From positions 340,790 through 404,789 of the forward strand of contig LUCM01004817.1 in assembly GCA_008360955.1 (NCBI GenBank): a DNA stretch of 64,000 nucleotides. The letters are read 5' to 3'. A program made the translations under genes and the position numbers. The notes beneath the pieces were generated by a model, which saw only the letters and a program-made list of their open reading frames with translations, searched no databases and was not told the DNA's origin. How positions within the stretch are numbered: position 1 is the first letter of the stretch; each line of letters begins with the position of its first letter. The DNA comes from Fasciolopsis buskii (Eukaryota; Platyhelminthes; Trematoda; Plagiorchiida; Fasciolidae). This document shows positions 48,101 to 58,500 of this stretch, piece after piece.

Positions 48101-51100
48101 AAGTACTCGAAGTTATTGACTATATCTAACCGATAGCCACAAAGAGAGTACAAACACAGGCTGATGCTGGTCTCGGAGAAGTACCTTACATTTTTGAAGG
48201 CGCAGAACACAAACTGAATCTGGATAGATCAGTCGCCAATCAGTCTAACGCACTTTAAACTGCCGGTTCATTGTCACTCAGCAAGGAGATGTTGTCGATA
48301 TATCCTAATTTATGTTGTTAGAGAATGGTGAGAGGACTCTGTTAGCACTTCTGAGGTTATGTATGGGGTATAGGGTCAGTGAACTCGATTAAACATACTG
48401 GTGCTGAATGTGAACAGCTTAAATTGCCTGTAACATACACTACGGAGGGATCGACACCCTCCGAGGCAATTACTGGTTGGATCAGGTATAACGGTGTTCA
48501 CTGCATGACCTGGTGGGAAAGTATGAAAACCCTAACCAATGGACTACCAGGAAAAGGTCGAGTTCAGCTGCCATAAGAGACCAGCAAAATCCCCAAACGG
48601 GTTACCTTTTATCTTGATTCACAAAATGGCCGGCGGTGGCCAGACGGATAAGGTCGTGGCGTTTGGACTTGAAGGTCGTGGGTTCGAGTCCTTCAACCAC
48701 CGGTCAACTCTTCCACTTGGCAGCCATATGCTGGCTGTGGCCCTCTTCTTGAAAAATGATGTGCCTTGTTATTTCATTAATAAAGGAAGTTAGGGATAAA
48801 ACAAATGTACCTCAGTTTTTGGGAAAGAGGCCGCGACCCCTGGAGGACTGCAGAGTAGGAAAGTTGGCCGGGGGTTAGAGAATCCGAACCCACAACCTTC
48901 GCACCTAATCGACACGACCCTATCCGCCTGTCCACCGCCAGCTAGCTGAATGGGGCAGTAGGGCTCAATTCCAAAATTAGCGGGATTCTAGCCTTGCAAA
49001 TATTTGCAGCCTCGTTATTTTGTCCTGTGATCTATCACTTTCTGCAACTATTGTTTAAAGTTACGAAATAGTAGTTTAAGGCAAAACCCTTTTGTACACA
49101 GTTGATGGTTTTACAAAATGAATGACGTGCCAGTCGGTAAGCCAAGTGTAATAATGAACCGAATAAGTCGAAAATCTGTTTGACCCTATATGAAAGAGAT
49201 ATTCATGGTTAGTTTTTGGTAGACTACTTATGGTGACCATCGTATGGTCCTACAGCTTTGTTGCCGGATTTAATAGCACAAGGTTCTAGAGAAACACGAA
49301 AGTAGCTAATTGATTTCGTCAGATTTAACGGTTCGTATTTTCAGCTTTGCCAAGGGATAAGCCTTTAAAATAGGAACAGTTGGGATTATTCTAAGCCATA
49401 ATGATAAATTTTTTAATGGTAGAATTTTCGCCGTTCATGAAATTGCTGCCCACCGGATTATCCCCACTTGTATTGGTCATGGATACATCCGGTTTGCTTT
49501 CAGGGGCTAGTTTTCTTGATGCCTGCAGTCTTAACTATGTTATTCAGTGTATCACCACCTCTAGTGGCAGCACTAATGCAAGTGGGGTGATTCCTAGCTA
49601 GTGATGTGCCAAGTCATGGGCTCCAAGTATGTGTCGCTAGACAAGTGAGCGAGGATGGAAAATAGCATTCCTTGCCTTGAGAAATTAAGAAACCATGTTC
49701 GCTCCCAAAACTTTAATATATAATTAACCTACTAAAATATCATTCAGTAGCCAAACGTGTAATGCGAATTTTGTAAATAGAAATATGTATTCGGGACTCA
49801 CACATACAGTCGGTTTGCTTACACTGGTCTTCATGTTTGTAGTTGATGTGTCCGTACTCCACTCTACCACTTCCAGCTACGACGCAAGGCTGACCGAACG
49901 AGTGAGAGCTCTCGATGTCCACAGAGTCGGTTGTGGCGTTCCGTAGGATTGGGATAATTGACAGATCTGATTCCACTGAGGTATCTGCTGCGTCGTAAGA
50001 TGTATGTATACGGGCCATAGCTAGATCAACGGAAAGTTTGTTATCTCGTCGATATTCAGGATGTATGACAATTTGTTCCACAACAAATTCAACTCCCGTT
50101 GGACGATAATCAATATGACAAATTCCACAATCCAGATTATCACCATCCCCGCGGCCGCTGTCAACATTTTGCCCGAACATAGAAGATGGCTTTGCCGTAT
50201 ACGTGCTGACACGTAACATGCTTTTAGATCGTTCGCTGAAAAGGTCGTGAAATGCGTGACCAGATTTTCAGATTTGCGCATAAATGGACAGAAGAGTGAG
50301 GCTCATTCATTTTTTAAGCGTAAAAGATTGTCTACTGAAGGATTTCTAATCCTTCAGAAGGTGGGCAACGAAGCCTTACAAGTAAAAACGATCTAACACA
50401 AATCTGCTGGTTTAGGAATAGGTAAATAGTGTCGGGAACCTTTCACACAAGCAAAAATCATTGGTCCCTTTTCAACTCGTCCCCTTGAATTTTCATTTCA
50501 TTCTCATAGGTAGAAATTTGCAGTTTAGTTACCAAGGCAAAGTATTACAGTTCATTCTTGAATTTGTTGGTCATTTGATGAACCATAGTTCTCTGACTAG
50601 CAGGAGCATTTACCGATCTCTTAGTCAAGAGACTGAATTGGTAATGTGAAAGAACACAAGCCAACGGGTTGGCTCCTAGGTCAGCTCATCTGGTCGATTC
50701 TCAGTAGATCACCGGAATTGTTTTCTCCGACTATTCGGGAGGCGTCAATCAAAGCCGACTAAATAGCCAACGAAGATGGGTAATGACATCTCACCCAGAG
50801 TCACTGGCTGTAGTATAGACATAAAATCAAACGTTCTGGTCCCTGTATCAAACTCATCTGGTTAATTCCATTTTAAGGCACTGTGTAGAGACAAATTTCT
50901 AGACTTCTAAAGAAAACTGATTAAATACGTCAATCAAGAAATTTTGCGCTTTAGCTCCTGAATACGACAGATGATTCGTTAACAACGGCTCGTATGTTTC
51001 AGCTACAGGTGGTCGGATAAGTAATTTGAATTGTTCAATTCGAAGACTGCTTGAAGATGGGTTTGGAGGTTTAGTAAGATATCAGTACTAAATGGTTTTA

Positions 51101-51757
51101 AGCTTTACAGTCAGTGACATTGAAACGGGATTGTTAGCATGAGCACGGTGAGCCCCAGTTCAGTCGGAGTTCATTGAAAATGTCCTCCAGTGTACCGTCC
51201 ATGATAAAATTTAACAAGCTGAATGAATCAACATTCGCATAATGTATACGGTCAGGGTTTTCAATCGCGGTTATCTATCGTGGAGAAAAGCTGCCTATTA
51301 ATCACAGAATACATTTTCCGGAAGATCCCTTCGATCGACGCGTCATGCAGAAAAAGCAAACCCGTTAATCTTTGGGGTAGAAGTTTTGGCGTTTTGAAAG
51401 AGCAAATTCATTTTTAGCGTAATTCCTAATTGGAATAGTTATGCTCAGCGCTACCTGTTAAAAACAGCCGAATAAATAAACTTGAGGAAAATCACTTCAA
51501 AATGTTGGTATAGATTGGATTTTGTTATAAGAGTTTGATGTTGCCGTATCATTCTGCCTAGAGAAAAATATATATACTGTCTCCTAAAAATGGGAACAAG
51601 TTTGACACAGGGAGTGAATCTGGACTCTGTGGTGGCAAGGATTTGAATGCGATTACATCTGGAAGCCCCTGAGGCCCAGTAGAATTAGGGGAATGCAATT
51701 TTCAAGGTACACGCATGAATTTATACCAGAGTAGGGAGAACGGTGAAATCAAGACAA

Positions 51758-51801
<44 letters not shown>

Positions 51802-54800
51802 TCCGTCGATGAGTTGACTAGTTAACAAAGTTGATTTCCTGCTGCGTATCACGGTAGTAATCACTAGTTGGTAACAGCCGATTGGTGGTCTCCATGCGAA
51901 TGAACGACTGACGTGAACATCGAATTCTAAGAGCCACTCAAGTCAAATTGCTGGCATCAATTTTTCCAAATCAATTTATTCACCAGGTAGCTTGTTTACA
52001 TAAAGCCCAGAAAATTTTACCCCAACTCAAATGGTTCAATTCTTGTGCCAATTCCGACTGTGTTCATCCGCATAATAATTATGAGAACCTTAATGAAAGT
52101 AACCATGGCTGGTAATGTGTTGTAATGACTTTATTGGTCCATATGTCGAAACTGTGTAGTTGAATCACTTGCCGCAAAAACAGCTCCGATTATTCTCAAC
52201 CAGTTGCTAGTCCGTCGTTCGATGAATGTTACAGTACGAAACTCAAATGTCTTCACACGGGTTTCAAATCTGGGACCCAGGAGGCCGTCAGTCACTCAGC
52301 ATAGTCGGTCGCATGAATTTCCAAACGTACTTTGTCCCATTAACCCACAAAGCATATGCATTGCCGTCCGGACGATATGGAGTGAGTCGCTGTTCCTTTT
52401 GTCGTTTACATTAATTCAGCGCTACAGGCGGTGGCCTTAGAACGGGAAGGTCGCACGGTTCAAATCCTACCACTGCCGGTCAACGGCAGCTCACTTCCTG
52501 AAGATGATGCACATTGCCATTTGAGTAATGAGGGAAGTGAAAAATAAAGTAAAAGACAACTATCCAAAATGCGTTTCTTATTCCAGACGTGTGCAAATTT
52601 TCGTGGGATTCTGATTTTTAGGCTTGATAGACATTGCAAACATTTTATCACCGATTTGGTGACTGAGGAGAGCACTAACTGTCGATATCACCTCGAATGG
52701 GGATGAAACGTTTGAGATTCAAACGTCCATGACAGCCAACAACCTGCGTTTTGGCGAACTTTGAGTTTTAAAACTCAATTCACTTCAGTTTAACTTTCAC
52801 AAACACAGACCCTGCATCAATGCGCTATGGCTTTGTTTACTATTTCAGGGTTAACAAATACTCGAGGAGAAAAAAGCACAAAAACAGTGAAGGATTGTCT
52901 ACAGAATAACAAATTGAAGGAATATACAGAGAAAAGCAGTGAAAAGTCGGCCGAAGAAGTAGGTTGAGGAACTATACAGAAGATGAAAAATTTCGAATGC
53001 AAGAACGCCACCGACTGCAACACTGAGCCATATTCCTTAATATTTACAATAATCGCTTCGAGGGCCTTATGGACCCCAACCCCACAGTCCAACTGCACCT
53101 ACGTGACCCAGTCCACTGACTAAACATTTTGCACTTCTCTGTCATCGACTGGCCATCTCGATCGATTTCCCAACTATTGCCTACCTTAAGGAATAGTGTA
53201 AAATAAGGCACGCAGTCGTCCTGTGGGTATGTGCAAAATATGTCCCAACCACTTTACCTTGTCGCATTCAATGCCTGCTCGGAAGACTAGATGCTAGGAC
53301 CCAGTATCTTATGCCTAATTTCTGAGTTGCCCACAAAATTATCCCACTACATTTTACCAGTCCTACGAAGATAACGATGTTCAGGCATTGAAATTTCGCT
53401 CAACGGTCACTTTTCTGACCCGTATAACAAAAGCAAATTTAATGCAGCTATATATACTCGACATAACTCGATCTCGCGCCGACGTCGTGGGCGACTCGAC
53501 ATGGTACCTTATTTCATTCCGTATTGGCGTTCGATTTCCACTGGACTCCTTTTATCTCCTCTCCAATCCAGTGGATCGAAAGGGAAAGCGATTAGTTACT
53601 CTCAGTGGTTCACTTATTTGGTCCTTCAGTTTCCAAATAATCTTTGTCCATTCAACTTTTGTATTACTAAATTGCTTTTGGTGATTTTCTTAAGGTTCCG
53701 ACACTTGCTAGTTGTAGGGATATTATGCGTTTAGTTGCCGGTTTCTCATATTATATGTCTTTGTAGACTGAAATAGGATTAGATAAATTACCAAGATCGT
53801 TCGAGTAAGTTCGTCGGAAGATGAAGAACTGAATAGTGGTCAACCGTAGAAATATCCTTAACTTATTGAGCAGGCTCTCGCAACTAATACTGAAGACCCT
53901 TCATCCGATATGCGAGCGCCAGGTGTGATAGAGCTACACCGGAATTAAATTTATCTACCTCACCTCGTGCGAGAACTGGGGTCGGTTTCGAGCCATTCCG
54001 GTCCTGAAACCGCATTTTACGCTTCCAACTTGCACAAAGCATCCAGCACGTACGTACATTATTCTTCAGACAATCGAGAAAATCATGCAGCTCACTTTGT
54101 CTTCAGTCAGTTGCACAAATTCATCCGCATATTATACTCTTTGTCTGAACAAATAATTATATGACTATTCTTACGGGAGTGCAAGACTACATTCATAACC
54201 AAATCAACGGAAAAATTTAAAAGATGAAATGGGATAACCGCAACGAGCACCACTTCTCGCACTGTACTCGGATGAAACTTCGCCTTAAGCTCAGATTGAG
54301 CTTCGTTTGTTAGCATACAGAGATTAGATGATGGTAATGCATTTCCCTGATACACCGTTCAATGAGAGGCAGTGCGAAAGAACTGCATGATCGACTGAGT
54401 CGAACGTCGCTCTCACACAAAGAAAGACGGAACTCGTGGGTCTGCGAAACATGTGCCTGCGTTTTAAGATCTATCGCAAAAAGTAGAAGTTTTTTCAATA
54501 CAACTCCGACCCAGAGGGAAATTGGCATGGTCCTCAAACATGCACCTTTTGCGAGTACTGGTTGATCGTCAAATTGTAATGCCTCCTGAGCATTTTTTTC
54601 AATGTACCCAGAAAATGTAGGCTACCAGCCTAATAAAATGTTCATTCCATGAACTAACTAGAACGTCTTTCTTCAGTCCAGCTCCCATTACAGTCCATGT
54701 ATGCTCTTGGAAATTGAATATTTTGATCGTTCTCGAATTTTCCCCAGTGTGATTCACCATTAAATGATCTGAAATTATGCATTCTTTACTAATTGCCTGG

Positions 54801-56028
54801 TAGTGATTTATGATTCATGGCCTCATCCTACTTCCCTGGCAACCTTCTACTCCCACTGGAGAGCGGCGCAGTAACGCATCAAAAGATAGATCCATTCCCA
54901 TTGTAATGTATGATCACACATCTAACAACGAGAGTGACAGAATCTCTCGGATTTGTAGCAAGAAAGCTTCAACTAAATTTGCCGGACAAAAAATTCTAAC
55001 CGTTCGTGTCCGCGTATTTCAACTGCTAGACACTGACTGAATATTTGAACAGCCCTCTTCCTAGCAGTTTACTCAGGAAACGATCGTTGCGGTGGATGTC
55101 ATGCGTTTGGGTATTTTGTTCTCACGAGCAGTGGCATTTTAGCGAAATTTCCGAAACTCTCGATCATGTTCACCTAACCATCCAGCGGGTAGAGCACATG
55201 CAATAGAGATGATGGCATGGAGGTGGTCGTGCACCGATTTAATTCTTGCCGGGGTATAAAAATTTTCACACTGGATAAACTGGTCAAAACAAAATTTGTG
55301 ATGCCCTATCTATATCCGATTTTATTTCCGCAAACCACACCCCTATCTTGGATGCCGGAAATTGGCACGTGGGAAAATTTATCATTCCCCAAAAGTTCAC
55401 TGAATCCAATTTACCGAACTTTTGTAACCCGGCGTGAATATTTATCAGGTAAAATAATCGATTTTTGAGATACGCGTGTACATTGTAATGAATAGAATAA
55501 TTCCTAGACTTTTCAATGAATCAGTCAACGTGGCCGTTTTCAAGAAATTTATATTCAATTAACTAATACAGGATTGTGTAGAACTTCGATCAATACCAAC
55601 CTTTTAAATGGATCCAAACAGTGTGCCGCTGTAAGAATCCATCCAGAATGCAAATAGAAACCACCGCACAAATGTCTGGTCATGGTTTTGCGGCGTCCTA
55701 CCGGTAATCGATAGCCGATTGCAACCAAATGTGTCGTAATTAGGTTGATCAATGTGGGAGAGAATACAGGGGGATTTGGAGACTTCCGATTCGTCGTGAT
55801 CCACTGATTCTTTTCTGATGGGCAATTTGATAGAATCGAATGGCAGACGTGGGATGATTCAGTCCAGTTTTCTAAATTGTTACGCTTTCTTGGATGACGG
55901 GATGCGGTCATTGTGAGACGATTTCTTGTGTAGGCTTTGACAAGATTTAGCAAACCGTTCGATTCTCTACGAACTCGATATCCGCCGTAAATGGCTGGCT
56001 TCACCGCGGGACGAGCGTGGATTGGGAA
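41963..56028 (-). CDS. S1-family trypsin-like serine protease, 4 exons, 5' end missing
   Basis: Exons 55601-56028, 49802-50235, 45718-45959 and 41963-42100 join into a 413-residue frame ending in TAA. Intron phases are 2, 1 and 0 and agree at each junction. The product is expected to be a secreted endopeptidase of the trypsin/chymotrypsin fold. Numbering the partial protein from exon 1: IYGG at 13-16, Cys121 (Cys42), His136 in TAAHC, Asp213 in VDLAMARI, Asp341 (Asp189, Arg/Lys preference), Ser347 in GDSGGP. Conserved Cys partners include 299/332, 343/381 and the Cys before VVAG with Cys353. Odd points: about 80 extra residues between IYGG and Cys121, Ala rather than Arg/Lys before IYGG, and Val and Ser at the Trp215 and Gly226 equivalents. 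The signal peptide and start codon were not found. The introns (5.4, 3.8 and 3.6 kb) are loaded with LINE and SINE debris. Confidence 0.9.
42655..42740 (+). mobile_element. tRNA-like sequence (tRNA pseudogene or SINE head)
   Basis: A perfect box B, GGTTCGAATCC (42720-42730), is preceded by a D-arm-like GAGC...GCTC pairing and a long central region. Acceptor-stem pairing is poor, so an active tRNA gene is unlikely. A second tRNA-like sequence faces it at 42786-42870. Confidence 0.45.
42786..42870 (-). mobile_element. tRNA-like sequence facing the previous one
   Basis: On the minus strand, a box A TAGCCTAACTGG (42848-42859) followed by GTAGAGCACGAG fits the classic D-arm. A weak box B (GGGTTCATGTTC, about 42797-42808) follows at tRNA-like spacing. 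Likely a decayed tRNA-derived element. Confidence 0.45.
43650..43680. repeat. Perfect 13-bp hairpin with 5-base loop
   Basis: AAATCCCAAAACA, loop TCAAG, TGTTTTGGGATTT. It lies in intron 3 of the protease. Function unknown. Confidence 0.85.
44040..44115 (-). repeat. Interspersed repeat unit shared with 25370-25445
   Basis: On the minus strand, TTGTGCTTGCTACCAACC, AACTTGTGG and CTCTTCCTTCAA keep the order seen at 25.4 kb. The surrounding minus frame (43997-44260) is probably a shadow of this repeat. Confidence 0.5.
45718..45959 (-). CDS. Protease exon 3 (catalytic Ser)
   Basis: Acceptor TTTCTCTTCAG, donor GAA|GTAAGA (GTAAGA at 45712-45717). Encodes LHIAKVTKARC, two extra Cys in GCDKNC, CAGG, then GDTCQGDSGGPLFC. 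The catalytic Ser codon is 45781-45783 and the Asp189-equivalent codon is 45799-45801. The frame continues past the donor into intron, so the extra residues after DEPKDE are not part of the protein. Confidence 0.93.
46085..46400 (-). mobile_element. Probable RTE-like LINE 3' non-coding fragment
   Basis: Shares CACCGACCGCAACAC and the following landmarks, with many substitutions, with the 3' sequence at 39171-39481. Located in protease intron 2. Confidence 0.4.
46862..47290 (+). mobile_element. RTE-like LINE, C-terminal RT-domain fragment (pseudogene)
   Basis: The frame contains VEQFCDIVSHITSDDHLLDK, KARLAFATLRHLRCRSGFG, KGRVFAAAAAMSVVLCGSES and WPLTRADLR, the same order as the C-terminal domain at 1-610 and 47430-48215. 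It has lost the FDHRCLRSI part and runs into an AT microsatellite. Antisense to the protease gene, inside intron 2. Confidence 0.78.
47300..47344. repeat. (AT)n microsatellite, interrupted
   Basis: Two AT runs with an ATAAATTTATAC spacer. Confidence 0.95.
47430..48215 (-). mobile_element. RTE-like LINE, C-terminal RT-domain fragment (pseudogene)
   Basis: Minus-strand frames with shifts between them give EYFEILITPGGGVGDEVTSR, ITKTRAAFAKIRHVWHRH, VTFRSVLLYGWET and, further on, LHRLWCLGYVLRIPAHRLP, a GQGWNKRCG segment, RRGMKK and NQTQWRECCRFCLE. It has a stop and several frameshifts. It faces the plus-strand fragment at 46862-47290, 3' end to 3' end. Confidence 0.85.
48629..48800 (+). mobile_element. 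tRNA-derived SINE (family A), well preserved
   Basis: GCCGGCGGTGGCCAGACGG head, GGGTTCGAGTCC box B, paired ends (GGCGGTGG with CAACCACC), body GGTCAACTCTTCCACTTGG, tail TTAATAAAGGAAGTTAGGG. Confidence 0.9.
48814..48943 (-). mobile_element. tRNA-derived SINE (family A), tail-truncated
   Basis: On the minus strand, AGCTGGCGGTGGACAGGCGG head, GTGGGTTCGGATTC box B, and the body through CCGCGGCC-like GGGGTCGCGGCC. Tail to tail with the copy at 48629-48800, only 13 bases apart. Confidence 0.82.
49802..50235 (-). CDS. Protease exon 2 (catalytic Asp)
   Basis: Acceptor CCTTTTCAG; first base completes a Ser codon split with exon 1. Consensus donor GTGAGT at 49796-49801; the last base completes a Tyr codon with exon 3. 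Encodes VVEQIVIHPEYRRDNKL then VDLAMARI, with the catalytic Asp codon at 50025-50027, and QPCVVAGSG, where the usual Trp141 is Ser. GDGDNLDCGICH adds a CxxC before the Asp region. An alternative donor (GTGTGAGT) two bases upstream would break the frame. Confidence 0.92.
50335..50357. repeat. Perfect 10-bp hairpin with 3-base loop
   Basis: CTGAAGGATT, loop TCT, AATCCTTCAG. In protease intron 1, about 100 bases upstream of exon 2. Confidence 0.75.
51760..51799. repeat. (AT)n microsatellite
   Basis: About 20 uninterrupted AT units. Confidence 0.98.
52426..52552 (+). mobile_element. tRNA-derived SINE (family A), internally deleted
   Basis: GGCGGTGGCCTTAGAACGGG joins the head directly to the anticodon-arm region. 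CGGTTCAAATCCTACC box B and CCGGTCAACGGCAGC follow, the latter with the CACTTGGCAGCC block missing. The tail has AGTAATGAGGGAAGTG. Confidence 0.8.
52806..54570 (-). mobile_element. RTE-like LINE, RT region to 3' end (pseudogene)
   Basis: Reading the minus strand from 54540 down: PISLWVGVVLKKLLL and AHVSQTHEFRLSL (RT fingers); then FHPSTVREVVLVAVIPFHLL, LNFSVDLVMNVVLHSRKN and CSDKEYN (palm, before the YADD position); then a decayed MPEHRYLRR..WDNFVGNSEI C-terminal block near 53340-53395; then the 3' non-coding end 52806-53238. The spacing fits a single element with frameshifts. Near 52860-52935 it carries an extra 60-70 bases compared with the 39 kb copy. It lies in protease intron 1, same strand as the gene. 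Confidence 0.75.
55601..56028 (-). CDS. Protease exon 1 as found (IYGG motif, catalytic His)
   Basis: Acceptor GAGTTTTTCAG just above 56028 shows that at least one further 5' exon exists. Donor AAAAG|GTTGGT (GT at 55599-55600) gives phase 2, matching exon 2; GTATTG four bases on would break the frame. Encodes FPIHARPAVKPAIYGGYRV, a long basic and Ser/Asn-rich insert with two extra Cys (VCHSILSNC), then HLVAIGYRLP and HLCGGFYLHSGWILTAAHC. The His codon is 55621-55623. The exon is open throughout and I found no intron-like donor/acceptor pair that would remove the insert. Confidence 0.92.
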
Positions 56029-56255
56029 CTGAAAAACTCGACAGAAATGGAATTACGTTTGTGGTCGGTGAAATGTTGAGTGGAACTTAGTGATGATACA
56101 CTGTAAGTACTGGACTAACTATCATTGTTCCTGGCGCTGTTTTTGGCCCATCCCAACAGTGGAAAGAACCGAACCGAACCTTAGTGTGAAACAAAGTGCA
56201 TCAAATGTAATGACCACTGGTGCTATCCATTGTAGGTTCTACTGGTTGCCCTACA

Positions 56256-56410
56256 TCCAGCGGTGGTCAAACGGATAAACTCTTGGTGTTTGGACACGAA
56301 GGCCGTGAGTTTCGAGACTTCCCAACTTGGCAGCTCTCTGTTAGCCGCGAGTCCGTTCCCCAAAAGCAAGATATCCTTTTGTTTCGTAAATAAATGAAGT
56401 AAAGGAAGAT
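56256..56410 (+). mobile_element. tRNA-derived SINE (family A), missing the T-arm end
   Basis: CAGCGGTGGTCAAACGGATAA head and GGTGTTTGGACACGAAGG are clear. The box B and CCACCGCCGGTC segment is deleted, then CTTCCCAACTTGGCAGC, TGTTAGCCGCG and tail GTAAATAAATGAAGTAAAGG. Confidence 0.82.
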
Positions 56411-58500
56411 TCATTATGCAGGGTCAACAGTCAACTTATTAGTTAAAACCAACAAGCAATGTACACGCGTTTCATCCCTGCTAATACCAACGGTCAGTGC
56501 ATATCGATCGCGCGCGAAGTGGGATGTGAACCCGGCTGTTTTTCAACGGTTTGTCGAACATCAGGACTACACGATTAGCGATCAAATCCGTCTGTGGATT
56601 TTGTAGATCACAGATCTTCAAACTCACCAGATGTACGACTACCTGGTGTAGAAGAAACTACGGTTGCAATATTAGACAGTTCTAATTTCGACTTGCTGGA
56701 TATGCTGGGATTTAATTAAGTGATCAAAAGCCTTGATTATATCAGTCTGAATTCTTTCTCTACGGTTTAATCAAAAAGTGAATTGAAACCTCCAGTTGTT
56801 GTCAACCTTTGGACTTATGATAGCATTTAGTTGCACATATGTTTCTGCGTCCCAAATGCTGCGAAACGAATGGATCTTAAGTGAAAGTTGTGACCAATTG
56901 TTTCCTTATGTCCGCACGTGCGCAATGAAGCTCATAATTGTAACAACATGAGAGTAGGCATGTAACAAATAAAGACAAGGATCAGGTAAACGGGCATTTG
57001 TGTACACAGGCCCGGTGACCAAGTTTACTCATGGTCCACTTATGTTCAAACATGATAAGTCCCGACACGGAGAAAAAAGGTGAGTAGACAAAATTATCAT
57101 TCATTATTCAGAATTACCTCGTATATGTGGAAAGAGAGAATAATATATGGGGAAAACCTGTATGATTATCAAGTGTTTCATGAGCTTTCGCAATCGTCTT
57201 GCAATCTATTTTTCGTCTTGTCCTAGCTAACCACAATCATTTACTGTTTGAGGAATCCGCCATGGACTAGTGACCAATTCATTTTATCACTTCTGGTGTC
57301 TAACTAGTTGATTTATACTGGCATTAATGAACGACTATCTTCATTCACTGACAGCTGAGTTGTCAAGCCCTCCAAACCGTGTGGAATACTGGACGTCGTA
57401 AATCGGCGACCGAAACTTTCCCGCCGATTGTGGTCCACAACTGAGTCCGTGATTTAGGTCACGCCAAACAGGAGTGAGGAATGTCCTCAGCTTGGGCCCA
57501 CAATAAGGCTAAGCGGAACATAGATGAATTGGCAAATATTTTGAATCAGGGAGATTAACGGAGGTTGCCTGTAAGTTCATTAGAAGTGGACAATCTGTCA
57601 AAAAGTTTCAGAACAAGATCAGCTGTAGCAGTCTCATTGAGTAAGTAAAACGGTTCACGACAACCCAGTTGTTTTCTCAAATTGTAGCCACCTTTCAACA
57701 ATAGGAAATAATAATGTTCTATTTAATGTAGGACAAGAGTAAGAGACACCCGCAATTTATAAAAACGGCATGATTGGGCGGAGCTTTGAATCTCATTCTG
57801 TCGTTCCCATATAGTAGTTCAACATTACTGGGGCAAAGGGTGCCCCCGTAGGTGGAACTTGATCATTGGGGAAAATAACTGGTAGAAATATGGCCAGTTT
57901 TTAGTCGTTTTAAACTGACCAGAGTTTAGTTCAAGCATCGATGGCGTCTTGTATCATAGTGAACAGCCTGGTTTTTGGTGAAAATGAATATCTGTGTGGT
58001 TTTGATGCCGCACTGTCATCGTACTGAGTGCTACTTGGCATTATTAATTGTGCTTTCGCCAGTCTGATTTACTGTTTTATTGAATGAACTTCAAACAGTG
58101 ATGTGTGAGGATGTCATCTTGAACCAAACGGAGTTGCTTTTGGCTATTACCAGGTTACACGAGGCTAGGCCGTGAATGGAAAGTCGTCAGTCGTTAATCA
58201 TGGGGTTCATGCATTCAGGGTGAGGCAACTGGTGATGGAGTTCTGAAAACTGTCAGTACGAGATCACGTCATTCCTGGTGTCTACCGGTGGCTACATGAC
58301 ATCAAGTCGTGCTTGGATGACAGGAATTCAGACAACCAAACGGAATGAATGGTACGGTAATGAATGTCAACAAAACAACACAGATGGTTCTACAATCACG
58401 GCGAGCTCAATGCAGTGATTTAGGGTTGAAAGCCAACCAACGAGATGGACCACTCAGCGGGTCACTCGGATATTCCCTGAAACCAATGACAACCATTCAG
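56411..58500. other. Unassigned DNA, should contain protease 5' exons if they are close
   Basis: I searched the minus strand here for an ATG plus hydrophobic stretch followed by a phase-0 donor and found none I would defend. A GTGAGT donor at 56623-56628 (minus) has no convincing exon before it. Confidence 0.4.
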
